Positions 44,320-57,773 of a stretch of DNA of 64,000 nucleotides are shown piece after piece. The position numbers were made by a program, and so were the translations under genes. Under the pieces are notes generated by a model. That model was not told the origin of the DNA. It did not search any database and saw nothing but the letters and a program-made list of their open reading frames with translations. Numbering within the stretch: the first letter of the stretch is position 1; every line of letters begins with the position of its first letter. The stretch comes from Pseudomonas izuensis (GTDB taxonomy: Bacteria; Pseudomonadota; Gammaproteobacteria; Pseudomonadales; Pseudomonadaceae). Where the stretch lies: the NCBI RefSeq assembly GCF_009861505.1, contig NZ_WTFT01000026.1:62001-126000 (forward strand), written 5' to 3'.

Positions 44320-45291
44320 TTGTCCTCTCCCATCCCTGTAACGATCCTCAGCGGCTTCCTCGGCGCAGGCAAAACCACCTTGCTGCGCCACCTGCTCAAA
44401 GCCGAGCACGGCCTGAAAATCGCCGTGATCGAAAACGAATTCAGTGACGCCGGTATCGACACCCAATTGCTGGGTGACGAGCCGGTGCAAGTGATGACGC
44501 TGTCCAATGGCTGCGTCTGCTGCACCATCCACACCGACCTGACAAAGGCTCTGTACCTGCTGCTCGAACGCCTGGACAGCGGGGAAATCGCTTTTGACCG
44601 TCTGGTGATCGAGTGCACCGGTCTGGCCGATCCGGCGCCGGTCGCACAAACCTTCTTCATCGACGAAGAGCTGCGCGAGCGTTACATCCTCGACGGCATC
44701 ATCACCCTGGTGGATGCGGCGCACGCAGGCACGCACCTGACCCAGACCATCGCCCAGGCGCAGATCGGTTTCGCCGACCGCCTGCTAATCAGCAAGCGGG
44801 ATCTGGTGGACGAGCCGACATTCACTGCATTGAGTGAGCGCCTGACCCGCATCAACCGCCGCGCGCCCATTCGTGTGGTAGACCACGGCAGGATCGATCT
44901 GGCCGAACTGCTCGACGTGCGTGGTTTCAATCTCAATGCCGACCTTGGTGGAGGTGTGAGCTTGCGACCAGTCAGCACCGCACCCTCCGTCGACCGCATT
45001 TCCAGCTTGGTGCTACGCACCGACAAACCGCTGGATATCGACAAACTCAGCGAATTCATGAACGAGCTGCTGGAAGACCATGGCAAGCAATTGCTGCGGT
45101 ACAAGGGAGTGCTGAACATCCTGGGCGAACCACGCCGCATGGTGTTTCAGGGCGTGCTGAAGCTTTATGGGTTCGACTGGGACACGGAGTGGGAGAACGA
45201 TGAGGCGCGAGAAAGCGTAATCGTGTTCATCGCCGATGATTTGCCGGAAGAGAAAATTCGTGAAGGCTTTGCACGTGTTGCGGCCGAGTAG
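44320..45291 (+). CDS. yjiA: CobW/COG0523 GTPase, YjiA-like
   Basis: 323 residues from a TTG at 44320, five to ten bases behind AGGAG; no ATG gives a sensible N-terminus. Walker A is GFLGAGKTTLL, the metal-binding motif GCVCC (C-x-C-C) is present, Walker B-like ECTGLADP and the base motif SKRDLV. The C-terminal CobW domain ends EEKIREGFARVAAE. These are GTP-dependent metal chaperones or insertases; the one linked with cstA has no assigned client. Confidence 0.9.
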   Translation: MSSPIPVTILSGFLGAGKTTLLRHLLKAEHGLKIAVIENEFSDAGIDTQLLGDEPVQVMTLSNGCVCCTIHTDLTKALYLLLERLDSGEIAFDRLVIECTGLADPAPVAQTFFIDEELRERYILDGIITLVDAAHAGTHLTQTIAQAQIGFADRLLISKRDLVDEPTFTALSERLTRINRRAPIRVVDHGRIDLAELLDVRGFNLNADLGGGVSLRPVSTAPSVDRISSLVLRTDKPLDIDKLSEFMNELLEDHGKQLLRYKGVLNILGEPRRMVFQGVLKLYGFDWDTEWENDEARESVIVFIADDLPEEKIREGFARVAAE

Positions 45292-45332
45292 CGTCAAATA
45301 GTCAGGATCTGCAATTGTCGCGAGCAAAAAAA

Positions 45333-45358
45333 ACCGGCCATCTCTGGCCGGTTTTTTT
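45333..45358. terminator. Intrinsic terminator between yjiA and glyA
   Basis: ACCGGCCA-tctc-TGGCCGGT with T-run to the right and A-run to the left; serves both convergent genes. Confidence 0.9.
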
Positions 45359-45382
45359 ATTGCTGCGGTTTAGCGGGGCTAA

Positions 45383-46636
45383 TTAAGCACCGTATACCGG
45401 CAACTTCTTGCAGATGGCCTTGACCTTCTCACGAACGGCGTCGATCACCGCTTCGTTGTTCAGGTCGGCCAGGATGTCGCAGATCCAGCCGGCCAGTTCC
45501 TTGCACTCTGCTTCCTTGAAGCCGCGAGTGGTCACAGCCGGAGTGCCGAAGCGCAGGCCGGAAGTGACGAACGGGGAGCGTGGGTCGTTTGGCACGGAGT
45601 TTTTGTTTACGGTGATGAATGCCTTGCCCAGAGCGGCGTCGGCATCTTTACCGGAGATTTCCTGTTTGATCAGCGACAGCAGGAACAGGTGGTTTTCAGT
45701 ACCGCCGGAGACCACGTCGAAACCGCGCTCGATGAACACGCTGGCCATGGCCTGGGCGTTTTTCACCACTTGTTGCTGGTAAGCCTTGAACTCAGGCTGC
45801 AGCGCTTCCTTGAAGCAAATCGCTTTAGCCGCGATCACGTGCTCCAGCGGGCCGCCCTGGGCACCCGGGAATACTGCGGAGTTCAGCTTCTTCTCGATGT
45901 CGGCGTTGGCGCGAGCCAGGATCAGGCCGCCACGTGGACCGCGCAGGGTCTTGTGGGTGGTGGTGGTCACGACGTCAGCGAACGGAACCGGGTTCGGGTA
46001 GACGCCAGCGGCGACCAGACCGGCCACGTGGGCCATGTCGACGAACAGGTAGGCGCCAACCTTGTCGGCGATTGCGCGGAAGCGCGGGAAGTCCAGGATC
46101 TGCGAGTAGGCAGAGAAGCCGGCCACGATCATTTTCGGCTTGTGCTCGACGGCCAGGCGCTCGACTTCGTCGTAGTCGATCAGGCCGTTGGCGTCGATGC
46201 CGTACTGGATGGCGTTGTACAGCTTGCCCGAAGAGGAAACGCTGGCACCGTGGGTCAAGTGACCGCCGTGGGCCAGGCTCATGCCCAGGATGGTGTCACC
46301 GGCCGACAGCAGGGCCAGATAAACGGCGCTGTTGGCTTGCGAGCCGGCGTGCGGCTGGACGTTGGCGTAATCGGCGCCGAACAGCTCTTTGGCGCGATCG
46401 ATAGCCAGTTGCTCGACGACGTCGACGTACTCACAACCACCGTAGTAGCGCTTGCCCGGGTAACCTTCGGCGTACTTGTTGGTCAGTACCGAGCCTTGAG
46501 CTTCCATCACCGCGGGGCTGGTGTAGTTTTCCGAAGCGATCAGCTCAATGTGCTCTTCCTGGCGCTGAGCTTCTTGCTCCATGGCGGCAAAGAGATCGGC
46601 GTCGTACTTGGCAATAGTCAAATCACGGCTGAACAT
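45383..46636 (-). CDS. glyA: Serine hydroxymethyltransferase
   Basis: 417 residues from the ATG at 46636 (GAGGA upstream); an in-frame codon at 46648 is less likely. [39 protein letters not shown] and the PLP-lysine segment [14 protein letters not shown] are diagnostic. It interconverts serine and glycine while loading tetrahydrofolate. Pseudomonas carry more than one glyA; this is the copy next to morA. Confidence 0.95.
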   Translation of the reverse strand: MFSRDLTIAKYDADLFAAMEQEAQRQEEHIELIASENYTSPAVMEAQGSVLTNKYAEGYPGKRYYGGCEYVDVVEQLAIDRAKELFGADYANVQPHAGSQANSAVYLALLSAGDTILGMSLAHGGHLTHGASVSSSGKLYNAIQYGIDANGLIDYDEVERLAVEHKPKMIVAGFSAYSQILDFPRFRAIADKVGAYLFVDMAHVAGLVAAGVYPNPVPFADVVTTTTHKTLRGPRGGLILARANADIEKKLNSAVFPGAQGGPLEHVIAAKAICFKEALQPEFKAYQQQVVKNAQAMASVFIERGFDVVSGGTENHLFLLSLIKQEISGKDADAALGKAFITVNKNSVPNDPRSPFVTSGLRFGTPAVTTRGFKEAECKELAGWICDILADLNNEAVIDAVREKVKAICKKLPVYGA

Positions 46637-46765
46637 GGCGGTCCTCAAGGATCGGGGGCAGAAAAGGGGGGCATTCTACCCCATCGGGTTTTAGATGGCA
46701 TATGAAACGGCATCATGTCGCAGACAAGTGGGCTTCATGACTGATATGCGGCGCCTGTGCAGGCC

Positions 46766-46860
46766 CTATCGCTGGCAAGCCAGCTCCCACAATGTCCGTG
46801 TTTCAGCCATGAATATTGATCCACAGCGGGACCCTGTGGGAGCTGGCTTGCCAGCGATGA
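46766..46860. repeat. REPIN, GCTGGC subtype
   Basis: ATCGCTGGCAAGCCAGCTCC and GGAGCTGGCTTGCCAGCGAT lie in the gap between glyA and morA. Confidence 0.9.
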
Positions 46861-46884
46861 GGCCGGCCGCCTCACTGCAAAACC

Positions 46885-49800
46885 TCAGTCAAACATGAAG
46901 AGCGCATCATTGCTGAACTGCAGTTCGAACTTGTTCGCCGGCATCGGGTGGCCGAACAGATAACCCTGAACCTCGTCACAGCCGTGCTCCCTCAGGAAAT
47001 CAAGCTGCTCGTGGGTTTCGACGCCCTCGGCGATGACCGCGAGGTTGAGGCTGTGGGCCATGGCGATGATCGCCCGGGCGATCTGCGCGTCCTGTTCACC
47101 GGACGGCAGGCCATCGACGAAAGTGCGGTCGATTTTCAGCACATCGATCGGGAACTGCTTGAGGTAGTTGAGCGATGAATAACCCGTACCGAAGTCGTCA
47201 ACCGCAATACTCAACCCAAGGTTCTTCAGGCCATCGAGAATATGCATCGCTTCGCTGACTTCGCGCATCAGGATACTTTCGGTCAGCTCCAGTTCCAGGC
47301 ACGCCGGCGGCAGGCCGGTGTCCTTGAGGATGGTGGCGATCCGCGTACCGAGCTGGCCGTCGGAGAACTGCCGCGCCGAAATGTTCACCGACACCTTCGG
47401 GACGCGCACTTTGGCCTGATGCCAGGTCTTGAGCTGGCGGCAGGCTTCGCTGATCACCCAATCGCCCACATCCACGACCAGACCGAGTTCTTCGAGCACC
47501 GGAATGAAGTCTCCCGGCGGGACCAGACCACGGCGCGGATGACGCCAGCGCAATAGAGCCTCGGCACCGGTCAGGCGTTTGCCGTCGCCGCTGAATTGCG
47601 GCTGATAAAACAGCACGAACTCGTTCTGTTCCAGGGCATGGCGCAAATCGCTTTCCAGTTCCAGACGCTCCAGGGCGCTGGCGTTCATGTCCGCCTGATA
47701 GAACTGGAAGTTGTTCTTGCCGCGCTCCTTGGCGTGGTACATGGCGGTGTCGGCGTTCTTCATCAACTGGCTGAGTTCGTTGCCATCCTGCGGACTCAGG
47801 GCGATGCCGATACTGGCCGTGACAAAGAACTCGCGACCTTCGAGCACGAACGGTTTCACCAGACTGGCGAGAATCTGTTCCGCCACGTGAATGGCCCGGT
47901 TCAAGGCGATCTCACGGTTGACCCGCGGTTGCAGGAGCAAGGTGAACTCGTCGCCACCCATGCGTGCCACGGTGTCGTCATCGTCGACGCAACCGAGCAG
48001 GCGGGTAGCCATTTCCTTGAGCATGCGGTCGCCGGCGGCGTGGCCCAGGGAGTCGTTGATCGGCTTGAAGCGGTCGAGGTCAAGGAACATCAACACCACC
48101 CAGGACTTTTGCCGGTCGGCCGCTTGCAGCGCAGTGTGCAGGCGATCCTGGAACAGTGTGCGGTTGGGCAGATGCGTCAGGGCGTCGTAATAGGCGAGGC
48201 GATGGATCCGTTGCTCGCTGGCCTTGCGTTCGCTGATGTCGCTGAAGAAGCAGACGTAACTGGCCAGATCGCCTTCGTCGTCCAGCACCGCGGTAATGCC
48301 GACCCACGCCGGGTAGTGCTCGCCATTGCGGCGCTTGAGCCAGACTTCGCCTTCCCAGGTGCTGTTCTGGTTCAGTTGCTTGAGCACGTAGCGCAGATGG
48401 GTTTCCTGTTGCTCGTCGACGGTCAGCATGTTCGGCAACTGGTCGAGCACCTGTTCCACCGCGTACCCGCTGACGCGGCTGAAGGCCTCGTTGGCCTGGA
48501 CAATGTAGCCGGCGGGGTCGGTGATCAGGATCGCCGAAGTCGAGTGTTCAAAAACCGTAGCGGCCATGCGCAGGTCTTTTTCGGCGCGGCGTTGCTGGCT
48601 GATGTCGCGGCCCACCCCGAGCACGCCTTCGAATGCGCCGTGTTCATCCCAGACCAGCACCAGCCGCAGCTCGATGGGTATCTTGCGCCCGTCGGCCCGC
48701 AGGCAGTCGAACAGGAACAATTGGGTCTGTACCTGACTGCGCAACAGTGCCAGTTGCTCAGGTTGATCAAGCGCTTTGCTGACGCGCTCCATCAGGCTGC
48801 GGATGCCCGTCAATTGCTGCGGGTTGGCAATGGTCGATTGCCAACCGTTCTGGAAAATCCACTCGGCGTCGTAACCCAGAACGGCTTGCACCGATGGGCT
48901 GACATAGTTGAGCGTCATGCGGTTGTCGGTGGAGAAAATCACATCACTGATGCTTTCGGCGAGCATCCGGTAGCGCTGTTCGCTGTCGCGTAGGGACTCA
49001 CTGGCTTCGATCTGCTCGGTGACGTCCTTGGCCACGCCAATGATGCGGGTCACCTGGTCGTGCCTGTCTCGCGCCAGCGCCTGTTCACGAATGTCGAAGC
49101 GGCGCCATTCGCCGTCCCGGTGACGGAAGCGCAACTGGCATTGCATCAATTGACTGTAGCCACCCTGCCGCTGGTGCTGGCGCGAACGGTGGTAGTAGTC
49201 GGCGTCGTCGGGGTGCAGGAGGATTTCCCAGAAGTACTCGCCCATCTGCTGCAATTCGGTGCGGTTGTAGCCCAGGGTCTGGCCCAGATGGTGGTTGCTG
49301 TAGATCATGCGCTGGCTGATCACGTCCTGCACGTAGAGGTGATCGGGGACGGTGCGCACCACATCGGACCAGAATCCTTCGCGTTCCTGCAGCGACAACT
49401 CGATGAGCTTGCGGCTGGTGATGTCGGTGATGCTCAGGATCACCGCTTTATAGTCTTCGGGGCTTTGCGGCAGGCGCAGCACCAGCCACAGGTGCTGGTC
49501 GCGGCCCGTGGCATCCTGGAGTTTGATCTCCAGCTCAAGTTGTTGCTGCTGGTTGAACACCGCTTCGAGCACTTGATTGCCGATGGCGCTGCCATCGAGC
49601 GGGTTGCCGTCGATCAGCAAGTCCCAGGCTTGCCCGCAGGTGCTGACATTGAGCAGCTGCAAGGCCACCTGGTTGACTTCGGTAATACGCAGCGCCAGCA
49701 GCAACTGCAGGCGTTGTTGCGGATCTTCGAGCCAAGGTTGCAGTTGCTCATTGCCTTGCAGTCGAGCCTTGTCGAAGGTGCTCTTGAGGCCGGACATGTC

Positions 49801-50733
49801 GAGTACGCACAACGCAACGCCGGTGCCTTCGAATATTTCCTGATAACGCCGACGACCCTCATGCAACTGGCGCTGACGTCGGCGCATGTTCAGCAGGACG
49901 ATAAACGGCAGCATGGAAAAGGCCAGGCCCAGCAGGCATTTGCCGATGAAGGCCGGCAGCAGCTCTTCGAGCACACGCTGGCGATCGAACAGACCGCGCA
50001 GTTGCCAGTCGCTGCTACTCAGGGGAACGGTCAGTACGCTATTGCCCAGGTCGTCCTGGGTCAGCGTGCCCGGGTTGACCAGCGGCAGTGCTTCATCGCG
50101 GCTGATGATTTGGTGGTTGTAGCGGTTCTCCACCAGCCACTGCGGACGGCCATCGGTCTCGTTCAGTCGGGTCAATGACGAAAAAAACGTTGGTTTGAGG
50201 CGCAAGGCCCAGTAGCCACGAGTGCTGCCGCTGACCTGATGCAACAGTAGATGCACCACCGAGCCATCAATGGCATTGCTGAAGTAATGAGGTTGGGCAT
50301 GACTGCGCCGGACCAGTTCACTCAAGTAGTCGGCGTCTTCGCTATTGGTGGCGCTGTCCTTGAGGATGGTCCCGGAGGGGCTGAGCAGGGCGAGGCTGGT
50401 CAGGTCCGGCAAGGATTTTTGCAGCTTGCGCAGGAGCTCCTGCTGTTCGTCGGTACTTTGCGGCTGTTCAACGATCGGTAGCAGATTGAGGGCAATCTGC
50501 GCGTTGAGCGCCATGTTCTGGCTGACTTGCGCGGCCAGGTCGGCGGTGTAGTCGATGGTGTACTGCCGCTGGGTTTTCCGGGTCTCACGCAGTTGGTCCA
50601 GCAGTTGCCAGAACAGCAGTGCGAGCAACAACAGAACGAGTGTCGCCAGCGCACCTTTCAGAGTCCCGCGCAGGGGCGAACCAGGTGCCGCTGTCGGTAC
50701 ACTGGGGGTCAGGGACGGAGGGACATTGGACAA
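46885..50733 (-). CDS. morA: Membrane-bound GGDEF-EAL protein, motility regulator MorA
   Basis: 1282 residues. A first membrane helix (about 28-47) and a second (about 266-285) frame a periplasmic sensor region; four PAS-type segments follow (roughly 300-420, 450-570, 590-710, 725-845). The GGDEF domain has MGGDEF, but the RxxD inhibitory site is replaced (VDDDDTVARMGGDEF). The EAL domain keeps EALLRW, ELTESILM, DDFGTGYSSL, KIDRTFV and EGVET, so phosphodiesterase residues are complete. It tunes cyclic-di-GMP for flagella and biofilm. Position next to glyA matches P. aeruginosa PA4601. Confidence 0.93.
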   Translation of the reverse strand: MSNVPPSLTPSVPTAAPGSPLRGTLKGALATLVLLLLALLFWQLLDQLRETRKTQRQYTIDYTADLAAQVSQNMALNAQIALNLLPIVEQPQSTDEQQELLRKLQKSLPDLTSLALLSPSGTILKDSATNSEDADYLSELVRRSHAQPHYFSNAIDGSVVHLLLHQVSGSTRGYWALRLKPTFFSSLTRLNETDGRPQWLVENRYNHQIISRDEALPLVNPGTLTQDDLGNSVLTVPLSSSDWQLRGLFDRQRVLEELLPAFIGKCLLGLAFSMLPFIVLLNMRRRQRQLHEGRRRYQEIFEGTGVALCVLDMSGLKSTFDKARLQGNEQLQPWLEDPQQRLQLLLALRITEVNQVALQLLNVSTCGQAWDLLIDGNPLDGSAIGNQVLEAVFNQQQQLELEIKLQDATGRDQHLWLVLRLPQSPEDYKAVILSITDITSRKLIELSLQEREGFWSDVVRTVPDHLYVQDVISQRMIYSNHHLGQTLGYNRTELQQMGEYFWEILLHPDDADYYHRSRQHQRQGGYSQLMQCQLRFRHRDGEWRRFDIREQALARDRHDQVTRIIGVAKDVTEQIEASESLRDSEQRYRMLAESISDVIFSTDNRMTLNYVSPSVQAVLGYDAEWIFQNGWQSTIANPQQLTGIRSLMERVSKALDQPEQLALLRSQVQTQLFLFDCLRADGRKIPIELRLVLVWDEHGAFEGVLGVGRDISQQRRAEKDLRMAATVFEHSTSAILITDPAGYIVQANEAFSRVSGYAVEQVLDQLPNMLTVDEQQETHLRYVLKQLNQNSTWEGEVWLKRRNGEHYPAWVGITAVLDDEGDLASYVCFFSDISERKASEQRIHRLAYYDALTHLPNRTLFQDRLHTALQAADRQKSWVVLMFLDLDRFKPINDSLGHAAGDRMLKEMATRLLGCVDDDDTVARMGGDEFTLLLQPRVNREIALNRAIHVAEQILASLVKPFVLEGREFFVTASIGIALSPQDGNELSQLMKNADTAMYHAKERGKNNFQFYQADMNASALERLELESDLRHALEQNEFVLFYQPQFSGDGKRLTGAEALLRWRHPRRGLVPPGDFIPVLEELGLVVDVGDWVISEACRQLKTWHQAKVRVPKVSVNISARQFSDGQLGTRIATILKDTGLPPACLELELTESILMREVSEAMHILDGLKNLGLSIAVDDFGTGYSSLNYLKQFPIDVLKIDRTFVDGLPSGEQDAQIARAIIAMAHSLNLAVIAEGVETHEQLDFLREHGCDEVQGYLFGHPMPANKFELQFSNDALFMFD

Positions 50734-51019
50734 ACTGTAATCCTGCGGTTTGGCTGGACTGGCGCGACATGCACTATAAGCCGGACGCCCGAAGGGCGGC
50801 TAGCATGCCTTGAGTTGTGGCAAAGTGCCAGCCCCGCTCGGCTGGACTGCCTCTCGTCATTAAGGTAGCTTTGCCGGTTACGCGGGAGCGTTCCAGTTCC
50901 TAAAATCAGGCTTTTTTCAGCGCGCACGCATTGGTTTCCATCAAGCGGTCAACGCGCAAGGTCTGGCCAGGCATCGCCTGCGCTCTATTCATTCATCAGT
51001 CACTGACCCTAGGTTCTCC

Positions 51020-52684
<1,665 letters not shown>

Positions 52685-52710
52685 TTTGGGGTTGGTTGCA
52701 TGAAAAAAGA

Positions 52711-52737
52711 ACGGAGCCTTTGGGCTCCGTTTTTTTG
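52711..52737 (+). terminator. Intrinsic terminator of ettA
   Basis: ACGGAGCC-tttg-GGCTCCGT followed by T-run. Confidence 0.9.
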
Positions 52738-52767
52738 CGCGGTTTTTCAGTGATGTCGCAGTGAGTC

Positions 52768-52824
52768 GATCGCGAGCAAGCTTTGCTCCCACACAACTGT
52801 AGGAGCAAAGCTTGCTCGCTATGG
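52768..52824. repeat. REPIN, very short spacer
   Basis: ATCGCGAGCAAGCTTTGCTC and GAGCAAAGCTTGCTCGCTAT, about ten bases apart, lie between ettA and gdhA. Confidence 0.9.
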
Positions 52825-53004
52825 CGGTGTAACTGTTGGTGCATAACTCAAGGATGACCTCCCTATTGAGGTGCAAAAATACCTGGAAAACAGGACTAAT
52901 TTATATCCTGTGCACCATTTAATTTCATAAAGGCGACACTTTGCTCTGTTCCTGTGCGCGAATCGTTTGTTACAGTCCGGCTCAATTTCTTCCAACGACA
53001 ATAA

Positions 53005-54851
<1,847 letters not shown>

Positions 54852-54913
54852 GGTGTTCTCCCGATAGTGGGGTTGGGCCATCGTGCAAGCTTTGCTCTTG
54901 CGAGTTTTGGCCG

Positions 54914-56767
54914 TCAATAGTGATACCACTTCACCTCAAGCATCACTTCATTCTCGGGCGAGGCCAGGTGACTGAATTCACGCTGGGCACTCAGGCGCAC
55001 GCCCAGGTTGCGTGACCATTCCCACTGCTGATTCAGGCTGACGCTGCGGCGCACTTCGCCATTGGTGAAAAAATCACCCCTGGTTTCCAGACTGAGGTTG
55101 CCCAGCGGGTTTTTCCACAACAGGCCCGTGTTGAAACCTGCCGCCGGCGCGATAAATCCGGCGAAATCATTGTTGTGCTCCACGCGCACGGTACCCAGGG
55201 CGAAACCCAGCATGTCGTCGCCCAGTTGCCAGGTGCCGCCGCCCCCGCCATTGACGTGGCTGACCAGGTTCTCATCGTCATGCTTGCCCGGTACCCGCTC
55301 CAGGCCACCCGTGACTTGCCACGACAGTGGTTGCAGCAGCTCATTGCGCGGAGTCAGGGAGCGAATGGTCGCCAGGTCCAGTTGCTGCACTTGCCAATCA
55401 TTGCCTTCGTACTGACGCAGTTTCAGTTGCAGGATTTCGATCTGCGCGCCGAGGGGGAAGCTTTCGGCGTTGTCGTTGAGGTCGTGATAGGCCATGCGCA
55501 GGCCATATTCGCCAAACGCGCGGTCGCCACGGGTGCCGAGGCCGACCTGCCAGGTGCGGGATTCGTGGCCGTCCTCGGGCAGGCCGGGTTGCGGGATGTC
55601 CAGCTCCGGCGCCGGGTTCCGGTTGATTGCCCGCAGCAATTCGAAACTGCGTTGCGCCCGTTGCGGGTCTCGTTCCTGACCGTTGGCGCGGTAGCGTTCC
55701 AGGCGATAGGCTGCGTCGATGATCAGCGCCTGGCGGTCACCGGGTTGTTCCTGGAACGCCGGGGTTTGTAGTTGTTTCTGGTCGGCGCTGACTTTCAGTA
55801 CCCACTGTTGTTCTTCTTCGGTCAGGGACTCGGCGCGACTCAGCAATTCCCGTTCGCGGGAAGGGCGGTATTGAATGGACTCCACCAGCCCGGCCTCCTT
55901 GACGGCTTTGACGGTGTCGGTGGGAATGGCGGTGAGCGGGAATTGTTCGGTCAGACGCAGGCTCGGACGCGCCACTTGCAGCAGTTCCAGCAGGCGATAG
56001 GAGCAGTTTTCGTCGAAGAAGAAGTAATCGAATTTGATCTGCTTCAACTCCCAGACGTGCTCGACCATGCGCTCGGTTTCGGCCTGAGTCAGGTTCAGGC
56101 GGTATTCCCACAGGTCGCGGTTTTCCAGGCTGCGGTATTCCGAGAGTTTTTCCTGATAGGGCACAAGGGCAAACAGGCCGGGATAGCCACCCATCAGGCC
56201 TTTCCAGGCGTAGAGGATGCTGTTGTCCGAGCCTTCGATGTATGCGCCGAAGTTGATCGCGTAACTGAGCAGCGAAGTCTTGTCACTCTGCACATCAGCC
56301 TGATCGATGCGCAACAGGGTATGGCCGAACATGGAGGACGGGCTGTTGAGGTAGGCCGCCGGGAAAATCATCACTGCACTATGGGGCGAGACGTCCTTGA
56401 ACCACTGCTTGAACTCGGCGCAATCCGGCGTCGGCAGACCGGTCAGGTTGAGCTGCGCTTTCAGCCAGCGGGTGCGCGCCGGGTAAACGCATTGCGCATG
56501 TCGTTCACCAGCGCTGGCCGGGGCGTATAGCGCTTGTACGGTAGCCGCCAGTTCATGGTCAGGGTGTTCATTGCCATCGACGGCGAGGAAAAACTTCTTG
56601 TCGCTGACGTAGCTGCGCCAGCCACCGAGCTTGGCGGTTTCGTAGTGACCCAGGGAAATCCAGAAAGGGTCGTTGGCCAGTTGCTGCAAACGTTGATTGT
56701 CAATGTGAGGCGCGGCGGACAGCGGGGCGCAGACACAGAGCGCCAGCCAGGCAAGGCGTTTGAGCAT
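54914..56767 (-). CDS. DUF4105 exported protein
   Basis: 617 residues from the ATG at 56767, which starts a signal peptide (MLKRLAWLALCVCAPLSAAP); upstream in-frame codons would bury it. The DUF4105 core (about 140-290) includes SSMFGHTLLRID and FFFDENCSYRLLELL, with His and Cys spaced as in an NlpC-like hydrolase. The C-terminal 200 residues are beta-rich and end WYHY with a terminal aromatic, consistent with an outer-membrane barrel. Behind the DUF3015 gene on the same strand, a pair usual in pseudomonads. Function unknown. Confidence 0.85.
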   Translation of the reverse strand: MLKRLAWLALCVCAPLSAAPHIDNQRLQQLANDPFWISLGHYETAKLGGWRSYVSDKKFFLAVDGNEHPDHELAATVQALYAPASAGERHAQCVYPARTRWLKAQLNLTGLPTPDCAEFKQWFKDVSPHSAVMIFPAAYLNSPSSMFGHTLLRIDQADVQSDKTSLLSYAINFGAYIEGSDNSILYAWKGLMGGYPGLFALVPYQEKLSEYRSLENRDLWEYRLNLTQAETERMVEHVWELKQIKFDYFFFDENCSYRLLELLQVARPSLRLTEQFPLTAIPTDTVKAVKEAGLVESIQYRPSRERELLSRAESLTEEEQQWVLKVSADQKQLQTPAFQEQPGDRQALIIDAAYRLERYRANGQERDPQRAQRSFELLRAINRNPAPELDIPQPGLPEDGHESRTWQVGLGTRGDRAFGEYGLRMAYHDLNDNAESFPLGAQIEILQLKLRQYEGNDWQVQQLDLATIRSLTPRNELLQPLSWQVTGGLERVPGKHDDENLVSHVNGGGGGTWQLGDDMLGFALGTVRVEHNNDFAGFIAPAAGFNTGLLWKNPLGNLSLETRGDFFTNGEVRRSVSLNQQWEWSRNLGVRLSAQREFSHLASPENEVMLEVKWYHY

Positions 56768-56820
56768 AGTCAGCAACTTAAACAGGAAAATGAAGGCCCA
56801 ACGCGGTTGATGCCGTTTGC

Positions 56821-56909
56821 CTGTAGGAGCTGACTGTAGGAGCTGGCTTGCCAGCGAAGGCGTCTGTACAGACGCCAAAAAGCTTCGCTGGCAAGCCAGC
56901 TCCTACAGT
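56821..56909. repeat. REPIN with partial extra arm
   Basis: TGTAGGAGCTGGCTTGCCAG and CTGGCAAGCCAGCTCCTACA; just before the left arm a truncated duplicate (CTGTAGGAGCTGA) repeats its first ten bases. Confidence 0.9.
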
Positions 56910-56930
56910 TGATTGGCATTGGGCAGGTCC

Positions 56931-56965
56931 AAAAAATAAAGCCCGCTTCCCGAAGAGAGGCGGGC
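56931..56965 (-). terminator. Intrinsic terminator of the DUF3015 gene
   Basis: On the minus strand GCCCGC pairs with GCGGGC around a TTCG loop, followed by TTTATTTTTT. Confidence 0.7.
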
Positions 56966-56974
56966 GGGTCGAGC

Positions 56975-57463
56975 TTATGCTTGAGTGGCGTACTTGGCCA
57001 GACGTGGATCGTTCTTCAGAACAGCGAGGGTATTGGTATGCACATCTTCCGCGGTCACATCCGCCTTGCTGAAGATCTGCTGGAAGTGTTCGTGAGTGAC
57101 GGCAGCGAAGTGCGCACGGTCTTCCGGCGCCACGCCCAGTACCACGGCGTAAGTGGTCAACGCTTCGCCCTGACCCTTGGCCATGTCTTCGGACAGCTCG
57201 TTCATCATGCCATTCATGGCAAACCAGGATTTGCCGCCATAGGTCAGCGCCGCGTTGGTGGCGCAGCCGTTGGTGCCAGACGTCATGCCGAAGGTTGCGT
57301 TGCCGGAGGTGCCGTTGGTGGTGGATGCCAGGAAGTGAGCCGGAGTACCACGCTGACCTTCGAACAGCATGTTGCCCCAACCGCAATCCGGGCCGCCTGG
57401 CGCCTGAGCCATAGCGTTGATGGATACAGCGGTGAAGAGAGTACCGAGAAGAATCCGTTTCAT
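56975..57463 (-). CDS. DUF3015 exported protein
   Basis: 162 residues from the ATG at 57463 (AAAGAGAAC upstream). Signal peptide MKRILLGTLFTAVSINAMA. The mature part has PDCGWGNMLFEGQRGTPAHFLASTTNGTSGNATFGMTSGT-type sequence, typical of DUF3015, and two cysteines likely bridged. It is periplasmic and of unknown role. A terminator and REPIN separate it from the DUF4105 gene behind it. Confidence 0.88.
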   Translation of the reverse strand: MKRILLGTLFTAVSINAMAQAPGGPDCGWGNMLFEGQRGTPAHFLASTTNGTSGNATFGMTSGTNGCATNAALTYGGKSWFAMNGMMNELSEDMAKGQGEALTTYAVVLGVAPEDRAHFAAVTHEHFQQIFSKADVTAEDVHTNTLAVLKNDPRLAKYATQA

Positions 57464-57773
57464 AGCTTTGTTCTCTTTATGTGCGTACCAATGAACAAGG
57501 GTCTGGCCCGGCTCTGTACGCAAACTGCGAGGTTCGTACAGACCCAACGGCGCCATTTGGGCCGGTTATCAGTCCAGCCGCGCAGTTTGGAGTTTAGGCA
57601 CGATCGCGCGGTTCCGTGATTTTTTGCAAAACATTCGAGGAAAGCAGTGATTTTGCGCCGCTCAACGCCGGGGTTTCGGCTTGTCTATGCTTTGGCCTGA
57701 GGCGCTCCTTGCCAGTCAGGCACGGGCGGCGCCAGAATGCCGCTATCTGCCCCGCCTGATGTAAGGAAGCCCG
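57464..57773. other. Divergent promoter region, DUF3015 and Lon-like protease
   Basis: 310 bases with no supported gene. It should hold both promoters. I could not find a clear sigma-32-type -35/-10 pair before the protease. Confidence 0.4.

Noticed and set aside
57590-57773. Heat-shock promoter before the Lon-like protease
   Set aside because: A CTTGT-like sequence is present but without a matching -10 CCCCAT element at the right distance.
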